From: Nocardioides hwasunensis
Lineage (GTDB): Bacteria > Actinomycetota > Actinomycetes > Propionibacteriales > Nocardioidaceae
Length of the DNA stretch: 64,000 bases
Assembly: GCF_014779665.1 (NCBI RefSeq)
Contig: NZ_JACXYY010000005.1
Coordinates: 366,906 to 430,905, forward strand
Direction: 5' to 3'
Part shown: positions 16,496-25,617 of the stretch, piece by piece
How the letters are laid out: the number at the start of each line of letters is the position of its first letter
Position numbering within the stretch: the first letter of the stretch is position 1
The notes under the pieces: generated by a model
Databases searched by the model: none
Seen by the model: the letters and a program-made list of their open reading frames with translations, nothing else
Told to the model about the DNA's origin: nothing
Translations under genes and position numbers: made by a program

Positions 16496-17665
16496 TCAGT
16501 CGAGCGGGGTCAGGCCGAGGGCGACCAGCTCGCGGTGCACCCAGTCGAGCTCGGCGGCCAGACCGGCCGCCAGCGCCTCGTCGTCGGCGGGTGCGCCGTC
16601 GGGGAGGACCGACCAGGTGTAGGTCTCGACCTCGAGGTGGTCGGTGCGGGCGACGTCGCCACCGAGCAGCGCGGCCAGCGAGGAGCGCAGCTCCTCGCGG
16701 CTGTTGCGCAGCGGGGGCGCGGGGTCGGCGTGGACCGGGACGTGGAAGTGGACCCGCCAGGGTGAGCGGACGTCGAGCGGCCGACGGCCCTCGAGCGCGT
16801 CGGGGAGGTCGTCGCGCGATGCGAGCCGGTGGCCCACCTGCTGGCGCACCTGGTGCAGGAAGCGGTCCTCGGAGTACGCCGTGAGCGCGGCACGCGCGTC
16901 GGGGTCGGCCGGGTCGTCGACGACGAGGGCGGCCGCCGGCTGCACCTTGACCACGTCGAGGCCCGCCGCGTCGAGCCGCTCGAGGGCTCCAGCAGCGTCC
17001 TCGAAGCCGACGGCGAGGTGGCACAGGTCCAGGCACACGCCGAGGCGCTCGCGGTCGGCGGCCTCGAGGCGCTCGACGGCCTCGGCGATCGTCTCGATGA
17101 CGCAGCCGGGCTCGGGCTCGAAGGCGACGCGGACGGTGCGCCCGGTCTCGGCCTCGATCTCGGCCAGTCCCTCGGCGAGCGCCTTGAGCTGGAGCTCGGC
17201 GTGGGCCTGCCGGTCGGCCAGCCACGGTGCCCGCCAGGCCAGTGGCAGCGTGGAGATGCTGCCGCGCACGGCGTCCTCGGGGAGCAGCGCGGCGAGCACC
17301 CGGGCGACGTCGAGGGTGTAGTCGAGCCGGGCCTGCTCGGCCCAGGTCGGGTGGTAGACGCGCTTCTTGACGACCTCGTCCTGGAACGCGGCGTAGGGGA
17401 AGGCGTTGAGGGTGACCATCTCCACGCCGTGCTCGGCGGCGGTGTCGCGCAGCCGGTGGAGGGAGTCGGGGTCTGCGGCCAGGCGGCGGGCGGCAGCGGC
17501 CGGGAGCCACATGCCCAGTCCGATGCGGTCGGTGTCGAGGTGGCGCCGGAGCCGGTCGCCGTAGGAGCTGACCTGGTCGATCAGGCCCTCGACGTCCTCG
17601 GCGGGCAGCACGTTGGTGCCGTAGCCGAGGTGCACGACGGTGCCGTCGGGGTGGCGGAGCCTCAC
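16496..17665 (-). CDS. eboE: EboE-like metabolite-traffic protein (xylose-isomerase-like TIM barrel)
   Basis: 389 residues. LGYGTNVLPAEDVEGL at the start, LNAFPYAAFQDEVVKKRVYHPTW, FEPEPGCVIETI (metal-binding Glu), CLDLCHLAVGFE (Asp/His) and RVHFHVPVH match the EboE subgroup of the AP-endonuclease/xylose-isomerase fold. Known members belong to ebo clusters, reported to help move metabolites to the periplasm, for example in scytonemin producers. The enzymatic step is not established. It is four bases downstream of the TatD-like gene. Confidence 0.88.
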   Translation of the reverse strand: MRLRHPDGTVVHLGYGTNVLPAEDVEGLIDQVSSYGDRLRRHLDTDRIGLGMWLPAAAARRLAADPDSLHRLRDTAAEHGVEMVTLNAFPYAAFQDEVVKKRVYHPTWAEQARLDYTLDVARVLAALLPEDAVRGSISTLPLAWRAPWLADRQAHAELQLKALAEGLAEIEAETGRTVRVAFEPEPGCVIETIAEAVERLEAADRERLGVCLDLCHLAVGFEDAAGALERLDAAGLDVVKVQPAAALVVDDPADPDARAALTAYSEDRFLHQVRQQVGHRLASRDDLPDALEGRRPLDVRSPWRVHFHVPVHADPAPPLRNSREELRSSLAALLGGDVARTDHLEVETYTWSVLPDGAPADDEALAAGLAAELDWVHRELVALGLTPLD

Positions 17666-17669
17666 CGCG

Positions 17670-18530
17670 TCAGTCCCGCGATCCGCGCAGGACCGAGTTG
17701 CCCTCGAAGGTCGCCGTCGTGTCGACGGCCTCGTCCTGGTCGAGGAGCAGCCGGCCGCTCTGGCCGAAGAACTCCACCGGGTTGCGCCAGAGCACCCGGT
17801 CGACGTCGTCGTCGCTGAAGCCGGCGGCGAGCATCGCCTCCCCGGTCCGCACGGTCTTCATCGGGTCGCTGCGGCCCCAGTCGGCGGCGGAGTTGACCAG
17901 CACCCGGTCGAGCCCGCGACGCTGGAGGATGGCGACCATCCGGTGCTCGTCCATCTTGGTGTCGGGATAGATCGAGAACCCCATCCAGCACCCGGCGGCG
18001 TCGACCTGGTCGACGGTGACCTCGTTGAGGTGGTCGACCACGACCATGCCCGGCGCCAGCCCGGAGGCCTCGACGAGCTCGAGGGTGCGCCGGGTGCCCT
18101 GCTCCTTGTCGCGGTGCGGGGTGTGCACCATCGCGGGCAGCTCGAACTCCACGGCGAGCTCGAGCTGTCGGACGAAGGCGTCCTCCTCGGCGCGGGTCAT
18201 CGAGTCGAAGCCGACCTCGCCGACCGCGACCACGCCGTCCTTGGCGAGGTAGCGGGGGAGCACGTCGAGCACCTCGGCGCAGCGCGGGTCGTTGGCCTCC
18301 TTGGGATTCAGCGCGATCGTGCAGTGGTGGCTGATCCCGAACTGCGCCGCCCGGAACCGCTCCCAGCCGATGATGGCGTCGAAGTAGTCGGTGAACGACC
18401 CGAGGCTGGTGCGCGGCTGGCCGAGCCAGAACGCCGGCTCGACCACGGCCCGCACGCCGCCGGCGTACATCGCCTCGTAGTCGTCGGTCGTGCGCGAGGT
18501 CATGTGGATGTGGGGGTCGAAGATGCGCAT
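17670..18530 (-). CDS. eboB: TatD-family metal-dependent hydrolase (EboB-like)
   Basis: 286 residues. FDPHIHMTSRT at residues 4-14 holds the His-x-His metal site, followed by GVVAVGEVGFDS, PAMVHTPHRDK (His), VVVDHLNEVT (His) and VNSAADWGRSDP (final Asp). This is the TIM-barrel amidohydrolase/TatD layout. In ebo clusters this gene is eboB. The start and the eboA stop share one base (TGATG), so they are co-translated. Confidence 0.87.
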   Translation of the reverse strand: MRIFDPHIHMTSRTTDDYEAMYAGGVRAVVEPAFWLGQPRTSLGSFTDYFDAIIGWERFRAAQFGISHHCTIALNPKEANDPRCAEVLDVLPRYLAKDGVVAVGEVGFDSMTRAEEDAFVRQLELAVEFELPAMVHTPHRDKEQGTRRTLELVEASGLAPGMVVVDHLNEVTVDQVDAAGCWMGFSIYPDTKMDEHRMVAILQRRGLDRVLVNSAADWGRSDPMKTVRTGEAMLAAGFSDDDVDRVLWRNPVEFFGQSGRLLLDQDEAVDTTATFEGNSVLRGSRD

Positions 18531-19177
18531 CAGGAGTCCCTGGGGGTGGGGTCGGTGGGTGCGCAGGCGTCGAGGACGACCTGCACGTCGGGGGGTACGA
18601 CGCGGCCGGCGGCCTCGCGCTCGCGCTGGTAGCGGGTGACCATCTCGGCCAGCTCCCGGTCGGCGCGCGCGGCGAGGCCCGTGACGGCGGACACCGGGAC
18701 CTCGGTGAACAGGCACTTGAGCACGCCCTGGCGCCAGGCGTCGTCGTCGAGCCGGTCGCTGTGCGGGCCCATGGCCGCGGCGACGAGGCGGGTGTCGTTG
18801 GTGCGCAGGGCGTCGAGCAGCACGTCGCTGCCGTCGACGTCGGCGGGTGCACCGTTGAGCGCGTGGAGCACGGCCCGCTTCTCGTCGCTGTCGCCGTAGC
18901 GGTAGACCTCGCGGAGCTCGTCGAGGAGGGCCGCCGCGTCGAGCGTGCTGGCGGCCGAGCGGACGAGGTCGACGCGCACGGCGTCCTCGATCAGCACGCC
19001 GTCGGTGCCGGGGAGCGGGCCGCGGCCGGTCTGGCGGGCGGCGGCCGGGAACACGCGGCCGAGCCGGGTCGGGTCCTCGCCCACCTCGGTGGTCATCCGC
19101 GTCCAGCGCTCGCGCCCGGCGTCGTCGAGCGCGGCCCGGATCGTGTCCGGCTCGGCCAGGGGGCTGATCTCGGTCAT
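18530..19177 (-). CDS. eboA: EboA domain protein
   Basis: 215 residues, largely alpha-helical. It has an N-terminal disordered segment, then the LLDELREVYRYGDSDEKRAVLHALN and ALRTNDTRLVAAAMGPHSDRLDDDAWRQGVLKCLFTEVP patterns characteristic of EboA proteins. It has no catalytic motif I can see and may be a scaffold. The start overlaps the upstream isomerase stop (ATGA). Confidence 0.83.
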   Translation of the reverse strand: MTEISPLAEPDTIRAALDDAGRERWTRMTTEVGEDPTRLGRVFPAAARQTGRGPLPGTDGVLIEDAVRVDLVRSAASTLDAAALLDELREVYRYGDSDEKRAVLHALNGAPADVDGSDVLLDALRTNDTRLVAAAMGPHSDRLDDDAWRQGVLKCLFTEVPVSAVTGLAARADRELAEMVTRYQREREAAGRVVPPDVQVVLDACAPTDPTPRDS

Positions 19178-20055
19178 CGGGCGGTCTCCTTGGTCGTGGT
19201 CGCGAGCCGGTCGAGCGAGGCGCGCAGCGCCTCGATCTGGCGTGCGGCCACGGTGGGCGCCGCGTGGGAGTGGCGCGGCAGCTCGACACTGGCCAGCCCG
19301 GTGAAGCCGACCGCCAGGAGGGCACCGAGGGTGGCGTCGAGGTCGAGGGTGCCGTGGCCCAGCTCGAGGTGCTCGTGGACGTCGCGCACCATGTCGTCGA
19401 CCTGCACGTTGCCGATCAGCTCGCCGGCCAGGGCGATCGAGGCTGCGGGACTGCGCGGCTCGTTGCACACGAGGTGGCCCAGGTCGACCGTGAGCCGCAG
19501 GTGCTCGGGCTCGCCGAGGCGGCGGCGCAGCTCGAGGGCCTCGTCGACGGTGTCGACGTGCATGCCCGGCTCGGGCTCGAAGCAGACGATGACCCCGCGC
19601 TCGTGGGCGAGGTCGAGGACCGGTCCGAGGCCGTCGGTGAGGCGTCGCCAGCCGTCGTCGGCCGTGGCGCCCTCGGGCAGCACCCCCGACCAGCACGACA
19701 TCGCCTCGGCGCCGAGCTCGGCGGCGATCCGCACCGCGCGCAGCAGCAGCTCGGTGCGCGGACCTCGATCACCGTCGCTGACGAGCGTCGGCTCGTGCTT
19801 GCGCCACGGGTCGAGGACGAAGCGCGACCCGGTCTCGATGACCACGGCCAGCCCGTGGTCGGCCAGCGCCTTGGCGGCCCGGGTCGTCTGGGCGCCGGCG
19901 TCGTCGGCGAACGGGTCGAGGTGCGGCTGGTCGAGGGTGAGGGCGACGCCGTCGTAGCCGAGCCCGGCGATGACCGCGCACGCCTCGGGGAGCCGGTGCC
20001 CGGAGAAGCCGTTGGTGCCGTAGCCGAGCCGGATCGCGTCGGTCCGGCCGCTCAC
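19174..20055 (-). CDS. Xylose-isomerase-like sugar phosphate isomerase/epimerase
   Basis: 293 residues, a second TIM barrel of the same superfamily as eboE. IRLGYGTNGFSGHRL opens it; VIETGSRF, IVCFEPEPGMHVDT, LTVDLGHLVC and NVQVDDMVRD supply the expected Glu, Asp and His metal ligands. The close similarity of the LGYGTN and FEPEPG motifs in both barrels suggests a gene duplication within the pathway. GTG start overlaps the UbiA-family stop by 4 bases. Substrate unknown. Confidence 0.85.
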   Translation of the reverse strand: MSGRTDAIRLGYGTNGFSGHRLPEACAVIAGLGYDGVALTLDQPHLDPFADDAGAQTTRAAKALADHGLAVVIETGSRFVLDPWRKHEPTLVSDGDRGPRTELLLRAVRIAAELGAEAMSCWSGVLPEGATADDGWRRLTDGLGPVLDLAHERGVIVCFEPEPGMHVDTVDEALELRRRLGEPEHLRLTVDLGHLVCNEPRSPAASIALAGELIGNVQVDDMVRDVHEHLELGHGTLDLDATLGALLAVGFTGLASVELPRHSHAAPTVAARQIEALRASLDRLATTTKETAR

Positions 20056-20921
20056 GTCGGGCTCCAGCGGCGCGAGAGCGCCCGGTAGGCCGGGCCGGCG
20101 CCGACGACGGTCGCCGCCGCGAGGAGCCGGCCGCGGCGGGCGAGCCACGCACCCTGCAGGAGCGAGAAGCCGCCGATGCCGGTCCGGGTGGCGCTGCGCG
20201 CGGCCTCGGCGGTCGGCTGCTGGGCCGCCCGGGCCTGCGCCCGGCCGACGACGACGGCGTAGGCACCGGACAGGCCCACACCGGCCACACGGGTCGCGCG
20301 GGTCGCGGCGGGGTCGTGCCAGGCGGCGTGCGCGGTGGCCGCCGCGACGGTGAGCGTGCCGGCGGTGACGGCGGCGGCGACCTCCGGTCGGGTGCCGTGG
20401 ACCTCCCCGCGGCTGAGCCAGGTGAGGCCGGCGGTGTGGGCCGTCATCGCCAGGGCGGGCTGCCATGCGGTCGCGGGGGAGGCGTGGGCACCGAGCAGCA
20501 CGTCGAGACCGCGCGTCGAGGCCATCGTCAGCGGACCGACGGCGGCGTCCTTGGCGAGGGCGTCGTAGGCGACGACCATCAGGGCGAGCGGTGCGCCGAC
20601 GGCGAGCGCCGAGCGACCGCCCACCAGTGCGGCCAGGCCGAGACCCGTCGCGCCGAGCCCGGCGGCGACACCCAGCGCGGCGCCCGGGCTGACCCGTCCC
20701 GACGGGATCGGGCGCTCGGGGCGCTCCTCGGCGTCCACGCGCCGGTCGCACCAGTCGTTGAAGGCCATCCCGGACCAGTAGAGGCAGGTCGAGGCCACCG
20801 GCATGAGCCACTGGCGCCGCGACGCACCCGGGCCGGCGTGGGCGACGCCGGACCACGCGTCACCGGGGATGGAGAAGGCCGCGGGCGCGCGGGTCAGCTC
20901 CACCAGGTCGCCGATCCTCAC
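20052..20921 (-). CDS. eboC: UbiA-family prenyltransferase (EboC-like)
   Basis: 289 residues with about eight membrane helices. The first UbiA Asp-rich motif is FNDWCDRRVDAEERPERPIPSG (N-D-x3-D-x3-D), followed by a weaker second motif around VVAYDALAKD. UbiA enzymes transfer an isoprenoid chain to an acceptor in the membrane; EboC is the ebo member. I chose the GTG at 20921 because it overlaps the upstream stop as GTGA and removes an atypical 17-residue leader. Acceptor and donor are not known. Confidence 0.86.
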   Translation of the reverse strand: MRIGDLVELTRAPAAFSIPGDAWSGVAHAGPGASRRQWLMPVASTCLYWSGMAFNDWCDRRVDAEERPERPIPSGRVSPGAALGVAAGLGATGLGLAALVGGRSALAVGAPLALMVVAYDALAKDAAVGPLTMASTRGLDVLLGAHASPATAWQPALAMTAHTAGLTWLSRGEVHGTRPEVAAAVTAGTLTVAAATAHAAWHDPAATRATRVAGVGLSGAYAVVVGRAQARAAQQPTAEAARSATRTGIGGFSLLQGAWLARRGRLLAAATVVGAGPAYRALSRRWSPT

Positions 20922-22138
20922 GCCGACACCCGGTCCGCGCAGGTGTGCGACCAGGCGAGGAGGTCCTCCCACTGCTGCGAGAGCCGGTGCTCGGTCGAGC
21001 CCACGGGCTGCTTGAAGAAGAACCCGAGCGCCGCGAGCGGTCCGGTCTCGCCGGCCGCCTGCGCGCGTCCGGCCAGCCGCGCCAGGTCGAGCACGAGCGG
21101 CGCCGCGAGGGCCGAGTCGCAGCCCTCCCAGGTGAACTGCATCGTCATCCGGGTGCCGAGGAAGCCGTCGAAGCGGACGTGGTCCCAGGCGGTCTTCCAG
21201 TCGCCGAGGTCCTCGACGTAGTCGATGTGCATGGGACCGGGGACGGCGTGGCCGAGCATCGACTCCAGGCCGGACCGCTTGGTCTCGGTCTTGCTGGAGC
21301 GCGCGGCCGGGTCCGACAGCGTGGAGCCGTCACCGCCGCCGAGCAGGTTGATCGAGGTCCACGACCGCACGGCGAGGGACCGGGTCGCGAACATCGGTGC
21401 CAGGGCGGACTTCACGAGCGTCTCGCCGGTCTTCCCGTCACTGCCGGCGTAGGGCACACCCCGCTCGTCCGCGAGCTCGCGGAGGGCGGGCACGTCCATG
21501 CCCGGGCTCGGCGTGAAGGCGACGAAAGGCGCTCCGGCGAGCAGGGCGGCGCAGGCGTAGACCGAGCTCGACGCCAAGGGGGCGCGGCCCGCGGCCCACG
21601 CGGCCTCGAGGTCCGCCCAGGTGGCGGCGTCGGGACCCGCGTCGTGCGGGGCCTCGGTGCTGGAGACGTCGACCACCACGACCCGGTCGACCGCGGCGGC
21701 GAACTCGCGGATGTCGCCGGCCAGCCGCTCGACCTCGGCGCGCTGGTCGCTCGTGTCGTCCTGGTGGGTCCCGAGACGCAGCCGGGCCTCGGTGGCTGCG
21801 AGCTCGTCGCCGAGCTGCTGCACGAGGATGCCGGGCACCACGCCTCCGGCGACGAGGCGCTCGGCCTGCTTGGCCAGCGGGACGGTGCCGACGTCGTGGC
21901 CGCCCACGACGATGTCGGCGTAGGCCGCCAGCCCCCGCGCGTCCAGGTCGGGGTGGGCGCTCACGCACCCGGTCTCGTCGGTCAGTCGGGCGGCGAGGGC
22001 GCCGAGGCCGATGGTGGCCGTGGTCGCCAGCGAGCCGCGGGCGCCGACGAACCAGATGCCGAGAGAGCCGGAGGGGGACGAGGTGACGCCGCTGCCGGAG
22101 GGGTCTGCGAGCTCCGAGGACGTGGAGGGGGTGGCCAC
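20918..22138 (-). CDS. Inositol-3-phosphate synthase-like protein heading the ebo-like operon
   Basis: 406 residues of the myo-inositol-1-phosphate synthase superfamily. A Rossmann strand LGIWFVGARGSLATTATIGL is at the start; the conserved GSDGKTGETLVKSALAPMF and SINLLGGGDG patterns follow, with SVYACAALLAGAPFVAFTPSPG in the middle. It is not the canonical Ino1 and is the type found in ebo-like clusters. It may cyclise a phosphorylated sugar, replacing the sugar-phosphate cyclase EboD of the cyanobacterial set (inference). The GTG at 22138 lies six bases from a -10 element, so leaderless translation is likely. Confidence 0.85.
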   Translation of the reverse strand: MATPSTSSELADPSGSGVTSSPSGSLGIWFVGARGSLATTATIGLGALAARLTDETGCVSAHPDLDARGLAAYADIVVGGHDVGTVPLAKQAERLVAGGVVPGILVQQLGDELAATEARLRLGTHQDDTSDQRAEVERLAGDIREFAAAVDRVVVVDVSSTEAPHDAGPDAATWADLEAAWAAGRAPLASSSVYACAALLAGAPFVAFTPSPGMDVPALRELADERGVPYAGSDGKTGETLVKSALAPMFATRSLAVRSWTSINLLGGGDGSTLSDPAARSSKTETKRSGLESMLGHAVPGPMHIDYVEDLGDWKTAWDHVRFDGFLGTRMTMQFTWEGCDSALAAPLVLDLARLAGRAQAAGETGPLAALGFFFKQPVGSTEHRLSQQWEDLLAWSHTCADRVSA

Positions 22139-22144
22139 TACACG

Positions 22145-22173
22145 AACGTAATGCACGTCACAGGTGCTTTCAA
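22145..22173 (-). promoter_or_regulatory. Promoter of the ebo-like operon, probably leaderless
   Basis: On the minus strand TTGAAA, a 17-base spacer and TACGTT are followed by six bases and the GTG start. Transcription should begin at or next to that GTG, so the message would lack a ribosome-binding leader. No other candidate promoter is seen between here and the operon end. Confidence 0.6.
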
Positions 22174-22265
22174 CGCCTGGTCTCGCGCCTTTTGTCGGAC
22201 GACGGTCAAAAGATCGGTGAAAACGGTCGCACGACGGTGGCGACGCGACAGAAAGCCGGCAGGAA

Positions 22266-23048
22266 CTAGCGAGCGGACGGGTCCGCCGGGTGCAGGGCGA
22301 GGGCCGAACGCGACCGGACGTGGGCGTCGCAGTGGCGCGACAGCTCGACGTACGCCTCGCGTCCCATCAGCTCGACCAGCTCGGGCTCGTGGGTGACCCA
22401 GACCGGCTCGACGGCGACGTGGGCCTCGGTGTTGCCCGAGCAGTACCAGTCGAGGTCGTGGCCGCCCGGACCCCAGCCGCGGCGGTCGTACTCGCCGATG
22501 GAGACCTCGGTGTAGGACGTCCCGTCCTGCCGCTCGACCGAGCGGTACTGCCGGCGGATCGGCAGCTGCCAGCACACGTCGGGCTTGGTCTCCAGCGGGT
22601 TGCGACCCTGACGCAGGGCCAGCCCGTGCAGGGCGCAGCCGGCGCCGACGTGGCCGTCGGCGTTGGCGAAGTCGGTGCGGTTGTGGAAGACGCACGCCTG
22701 CTGCCCGTCGACCTCGACGGCGAGGGTCTTGCGCTCGCCGTCGTCGTCGGTCTCGATCCAGTCCTTCTTGCGCACCGCACGACCGGGGTGGAGCTGCCAG
22801 TCGTCGGGGGTGAGCTGGGCGACGAAGCCGGCCACCCGCACCTCGTCGTCCTTGTCGGCGAAGTGCGCGCCGAGCGTGCAGCACCCGACGTCGGGGGCGT
22901 CGGCGTAGATCCCCGCGCACCCCTGGCCGAAGATGCACATGTAGGACGACGTGAGCCACGTCAGGTCGCAGCGGAACACCTGGGTGTCGTCGGCGGGATC
23001 GGCGAACTCGACGAACGCGCGGGGGAAGACCAGGTCTACTTCGGGCAC
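22266..23048 (-). CDS. Conserved actinobacterial protein, Rv0495c-like
   Basis: 260 residues. A cysteine-rich start ([36 protein letters not shown]) is followed by [25 protein letters not shown] and DLDWYCSG, features of the Rv0495c family conserved next to ppx in many actinobacteria. The invariant cysteines and histidines suggest metal or cluster binding, but the function is unknown to me. It is transcribed divergently from ppx. The GTG start has no strong ribosome site. Confidence 0.82.
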   Translation of the reverse strand: MPEVDLVFPRAFVEFADPADDTQVFRCDLTWLTSSYMCIFGQGCAGIYADAPDVGCCTLGAHFADKDDEVRVAGFVAQLTPDDWQLHPGRAVRKKDWIETDDDGERKTLAVEVDGQQACVFHNRTDFANADGHVGAGCALHGLALRQGRNPLETKPDVCWQLPIRRQYRSVERQDGTSYTEVSIGEYDRRGWGPGGHDLDWYCSGNTEAHVAVEPVWVTHEPELVELMGREAYVELSRHCDAHVRSRSALALHPADPSAR

Positions 23049-23069
23049 TCGATCAGCCTAGTTCCCGCT

Positions 23070-23104
23070 GGTTGAGCAGCGAGCGCAGCGAGCGTGTCGA
23101 AACC
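23070..23104. repeat. Dispersed 35-bp repeat, copy 1
   Basis: The sequence begins GGTTGAGCAGCGAGCG and ends GAGCGTGTCGAAACC, with CAGCGAGCG present twice in tandem. Related copies are at 44339-44373, 62696-62731 and 62822-62857. It sits 22 bases before ppx in the intergenic region with the divergent Rv0495c-like gene. Confidence 0.85.
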
Positions 23105-23125
23105 CTGGGCAGTAGTTTGGGCCGT

Positions 23126-24070
23126 ATGCGCCTGGGCGTCCTCGACATCGGATCCAACACCGGTCACCTGCTGGTCGTGGATGCGCACGGTGGCGCGGCG
23201 CCGCTCCCGGCCTCCTCCCACAAGCAGCCGCTGCGCCTGGCCGAGCACCTCGACGACGAGGGCGCGGTGACCGCGAAGGGGATCGCGGCGCTCACCGACT
23301 TCTGCGCCTCGGCCACCGAGATCGCCGAGGACAAGGGCTGCCAGGAGATGCTCGGCTTCGCCACCTCCGCGGTGCGGGACGCGGTCAACTCGCACGAGGT
23401 GCTGGCGCACGTCGCCGAGCACAGCGGCGTCACGCTGGAGGTGCTGTCGGGCGAGGACGAGGCGCGCCTCACCTTCCTGGCCGTACGCCGCTGGTTCGGC
23501 TGGTCGGCCGGCCGGCTGGTGCTCTTCGACATCGGCGGCGGCTCCCTGGAGATCGCCGGCGGCACCGACGAGGCTCCCGACGTGGCGTGGTCGCTCCCGC
23601 TCGGCGCCGCGCGGATGGCCCGCATGTGGTTTGGCGGAGACCGTCCGTCCGACGACGACATCCGCGAGCTGCGCAAGCAGATCCGCGCCGAGATCGCCCG
23701 CGACGCCGGCCACCTGCTCCGGCCCGGCGTGCCGGACAAGGCGGCAGCCACCTCGAAGACCTTCCGGTCGCTGGCGCGCATCTGCGGAGCCGCGCCGAGC
23801 GGCGACGGCCCGCTGGTGCCCCGCGTGCTGGAGCTCGAGACGCTGTCCGGCTGGATCCCCAAGCTGATGGAGCTCGCGCCCGACGAGCTCGCCGCCCTGC
23901 CCGGCGTCTCGCCGAGCCGCACGCACCAGATCGTGCCGGGCGCGCTGGTCGCCGAGGCGTGCATGGACATCTTCGACCTCTCCGAGCTGGAGATCTGCCC
24001 GTGGGCGCTGCGCGAGGGCGTCATCCTCGAGCGACTCGACCAGATCTCCGTCATCACGAGGCTGCGCTGA
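23126..24070 (+). CDS. ppx: Exopolyphosphatase (Ppx/GppA family)
   Basis: 314 residues, the short two-domain actinobacterial form. The nucleotide/phosphate loops are [17 protein letters not shown] at the start and [16 protein letters not shown] in the middle, with [12 protein letters not shown] and [13 protein letters not shown] between. It hydrolyses the terminal phosphates of polyphosphate or (p)ppGpp-type guanosine phosphates. Start ATG chosen because an 18-residue upstream extension would be encoded by the dispersed repeat. Three bases separate it from the next gene. Confidence 0.94.
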   Translation: MRLGVLDIGSNTGHLLVVDAHGGAAPLPASSHKQPLRLAEHLDDEGAVTAKGIAALTDFCASATEIAEDKGCQEMLGFATSAVRDAVNSHEVLAHVAEHSGVTLEVLSGEDEARLTFLAVRRWFGWSAGRLVLFDIGGGSLEIAGGTDEAPDVAWSLPLGAARMARMWFGGDRPSDDDIRELRKQIRAEIARDAGHLLRPGVPDKAAATSKTFRSLARICGAAPSGDGPLVPRVLELETLSGWIPKLMELAPDELAALPGVSPSRTHQIVPGALVAEACMDIFDLSELEICPWALREGVILERLDQISVITRLR

Positions 24071-24072
24071 CG

Positions 24073-24888
24073 ATGGCATCCCGCTCGTCCTCCTCGGGGA
24101 CCCCGGTCGTCGGGCTGTCCACGGCCTCGATCTATCCCGAGTCGACCGCCCACGGCTTCGCCTGGGCGGCGTCGCTGGGCTACGACGCGGTCGAGGTGAT
24201 GGTCGGCATCGACTCGCTGAGCCAGCAGGTCGACGCGGTGAAGAAGCTCAGCGAGCACCACGAGATCCCGATCTGCGCCGTCCACTCCCCGTGCCTGCTC
24301 TTCACCCAGCGCGTCTGGGGCACCGACCCGTGGGGGAAGCTCGAGCGGTCGGCGGAGATGGCGCACGAGGTGGGCGCCGACGTCGTCGTGGTGCACCCGC
24401 CGTTCCGCTGGCAGAAGGACTACGCCGCCGGCTTCGTCGAGGGGATCGCGTCGCTCGAGGCCCGCACCGGCATCGCCTTCGCCGTCGAGAACATGTATCC
24501 CTGGCGCGCCTCCTCGCGCCGTGGCATGGAGATGTACCTCCCCGGCTGGGACCCCAGCGACGAGGACTACTCCCACATGACCATCGACCTGTCCCACGCC
24601 GCGATCGCGCGCTCGGACGTGATCGAGATGGCCGACCGGATGGGTGATCGGCTGCGCCACGTCCACCTCACCGACGGCACCGGCTCGGCCAAGGACGAGC
24701 ACCTCGTGCCCGGTCGGGGGGTGATGGGCGCGCAGGCCTTCCTCGAGCACCTCGCCGGCCAGGGGTTCTCCGGCCACGTCGTGCTCGAGATCAACACGCG
24801 CCGCGCCGCCGACCGCGCCGAGCGGGAGGCCGACCTGAGGGCGTCGCTGGAGTTCGCGCGCGAGCACCTGCGCGTCCCGTCGCGGTGA
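24073..24888 (+). CDS. Sugar phosphate isomerase/epimerase, Rv0498-like
   Basis: 271 residues with the xylose-isomerase-like TIM-barrel motifs [43 protein letters not shown] and [14 protein letters not shown], then LEINTRR. Conserved downstream of ppx in actinobacteria. The substrate is unknown. It probably forms an operon with ppx and the TetR gene that follows after seven bases. Confidence 0.9.
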   Translation: MASRSSSSGTPVVGLSTASIYPESTAHGFAWAASLGYDAVEVMVGIDSLSQQVDAVKKLSEHHEIPICAVHSPCLLFTQRVWGTDPWGKLERSAEMAHEVGADVVVVHPPFRWQKDYAAGFVEGIASLEARTGIAFAVENMYPWRASSRRGMEMYLPGWDPSDEDYSHMTIDLSHAAIARSDVIEMADRMGDRLRHVHLTDGTGSAKDEHLVPGRGVMGAQAFLEHLAGQGFSGHVVLEINTRRAADRAEREADLRASLEFAREHLRVPSR

Positions 24889-24895
24889 GGTCGCG

Positions 24896-25489
24896 GTGAG
24901 CCCGCCGACCGGTCGTGGCCGACGGCCCGGCGCGCCGGACACCCGCGCCGAGGTGCTCACCGCCGCGCGGGCGTCGTTCGCCGAGAAGGGCTTCCGCGCC
25001 ACCACCATCCGTGCCGTCGCGGCCGCCGCCGGCGTCGACCCGGCGCTCGTGCACCACTACTTCGGCACCAAGGACGACCTCTTCGTCGCCGCCCTCGAGA
25101 TCCCCGTCGACCCGCGCGAGGTGCTGGCCCCGGTCGTGGCGGCCGGCCCCGACGGTGCCGGGGAGCGGCTCCTGCGGACCTTCCTCGGCGTCTGGGACGA
25201 CCCGGAGATCCAGCCCGGGCTGCTCGCGATGGTGCGCTCGCTCGTCGGCGACGACACCGGCGGGCTCGTCCGCGACGCCTTCATCCCGGTCGTGGTCGGG
25301 CCGGTCCTCGCCGGCCTCGTCTCCGACCGTCCCGAGGTGCGCATCCCCCTGGTCGCCAGCCAGGTCGTCGGGCTGGTCGTCGCCCGCTACGTCATCGCCC
25401 TCCCGCCGATGGCGGACATGCCGGCCGAGGACGTGGTCGCCCGGGTGGGTCCGGTGCTCCAGCACTACCTGACCGGCGAGCTGCCCTGA
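24896..25489 (+). CDS. TetR-family transcriptional regulator
   Basis: 197 residues. The HTH is at about 18-62: RAEVLTAARASFAEKGFRATTIRAVAAAAGVDPALVHHYF. The ligand domain is TetR_C type with PEIQPGLLAMVRSLVGDD, typical of a widely conserved actinobacterial subgroup found in this locus. GTG start; immediately downstream of the isomerase. Regulon unknown. Confidence 0.9.
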   Translation: MSPPTGRGRRPGAPDTRAEVLTAARASFAEKGFRATTIRAVAAAAGVDPALVHHYFGTKDDLFVAALEIPVDPREVLAPVVAAGPDGAGERLLRTFLGVWDDPEIQPGLLAMVRSLVGDDTGGLVRDAFIPVVVGPVLAGLVSDRPEVRIPLVASQVVGLVVARYVIALPPMADMPAEDVVARVGPVLQHYLTGELP

Positions 25490-25617
25490 CCTGGTCCGGG
25501 CGCGACCGGCACCAGGAGCCGCCGGACTAGACCTCAGCAGGATCACCGATGCGGACGGCGTACGTCCGGGTCGATCGTGGTGCCTCCAGTCGACGGGTGG
25601 ATCCGGGAGGGATCGTC

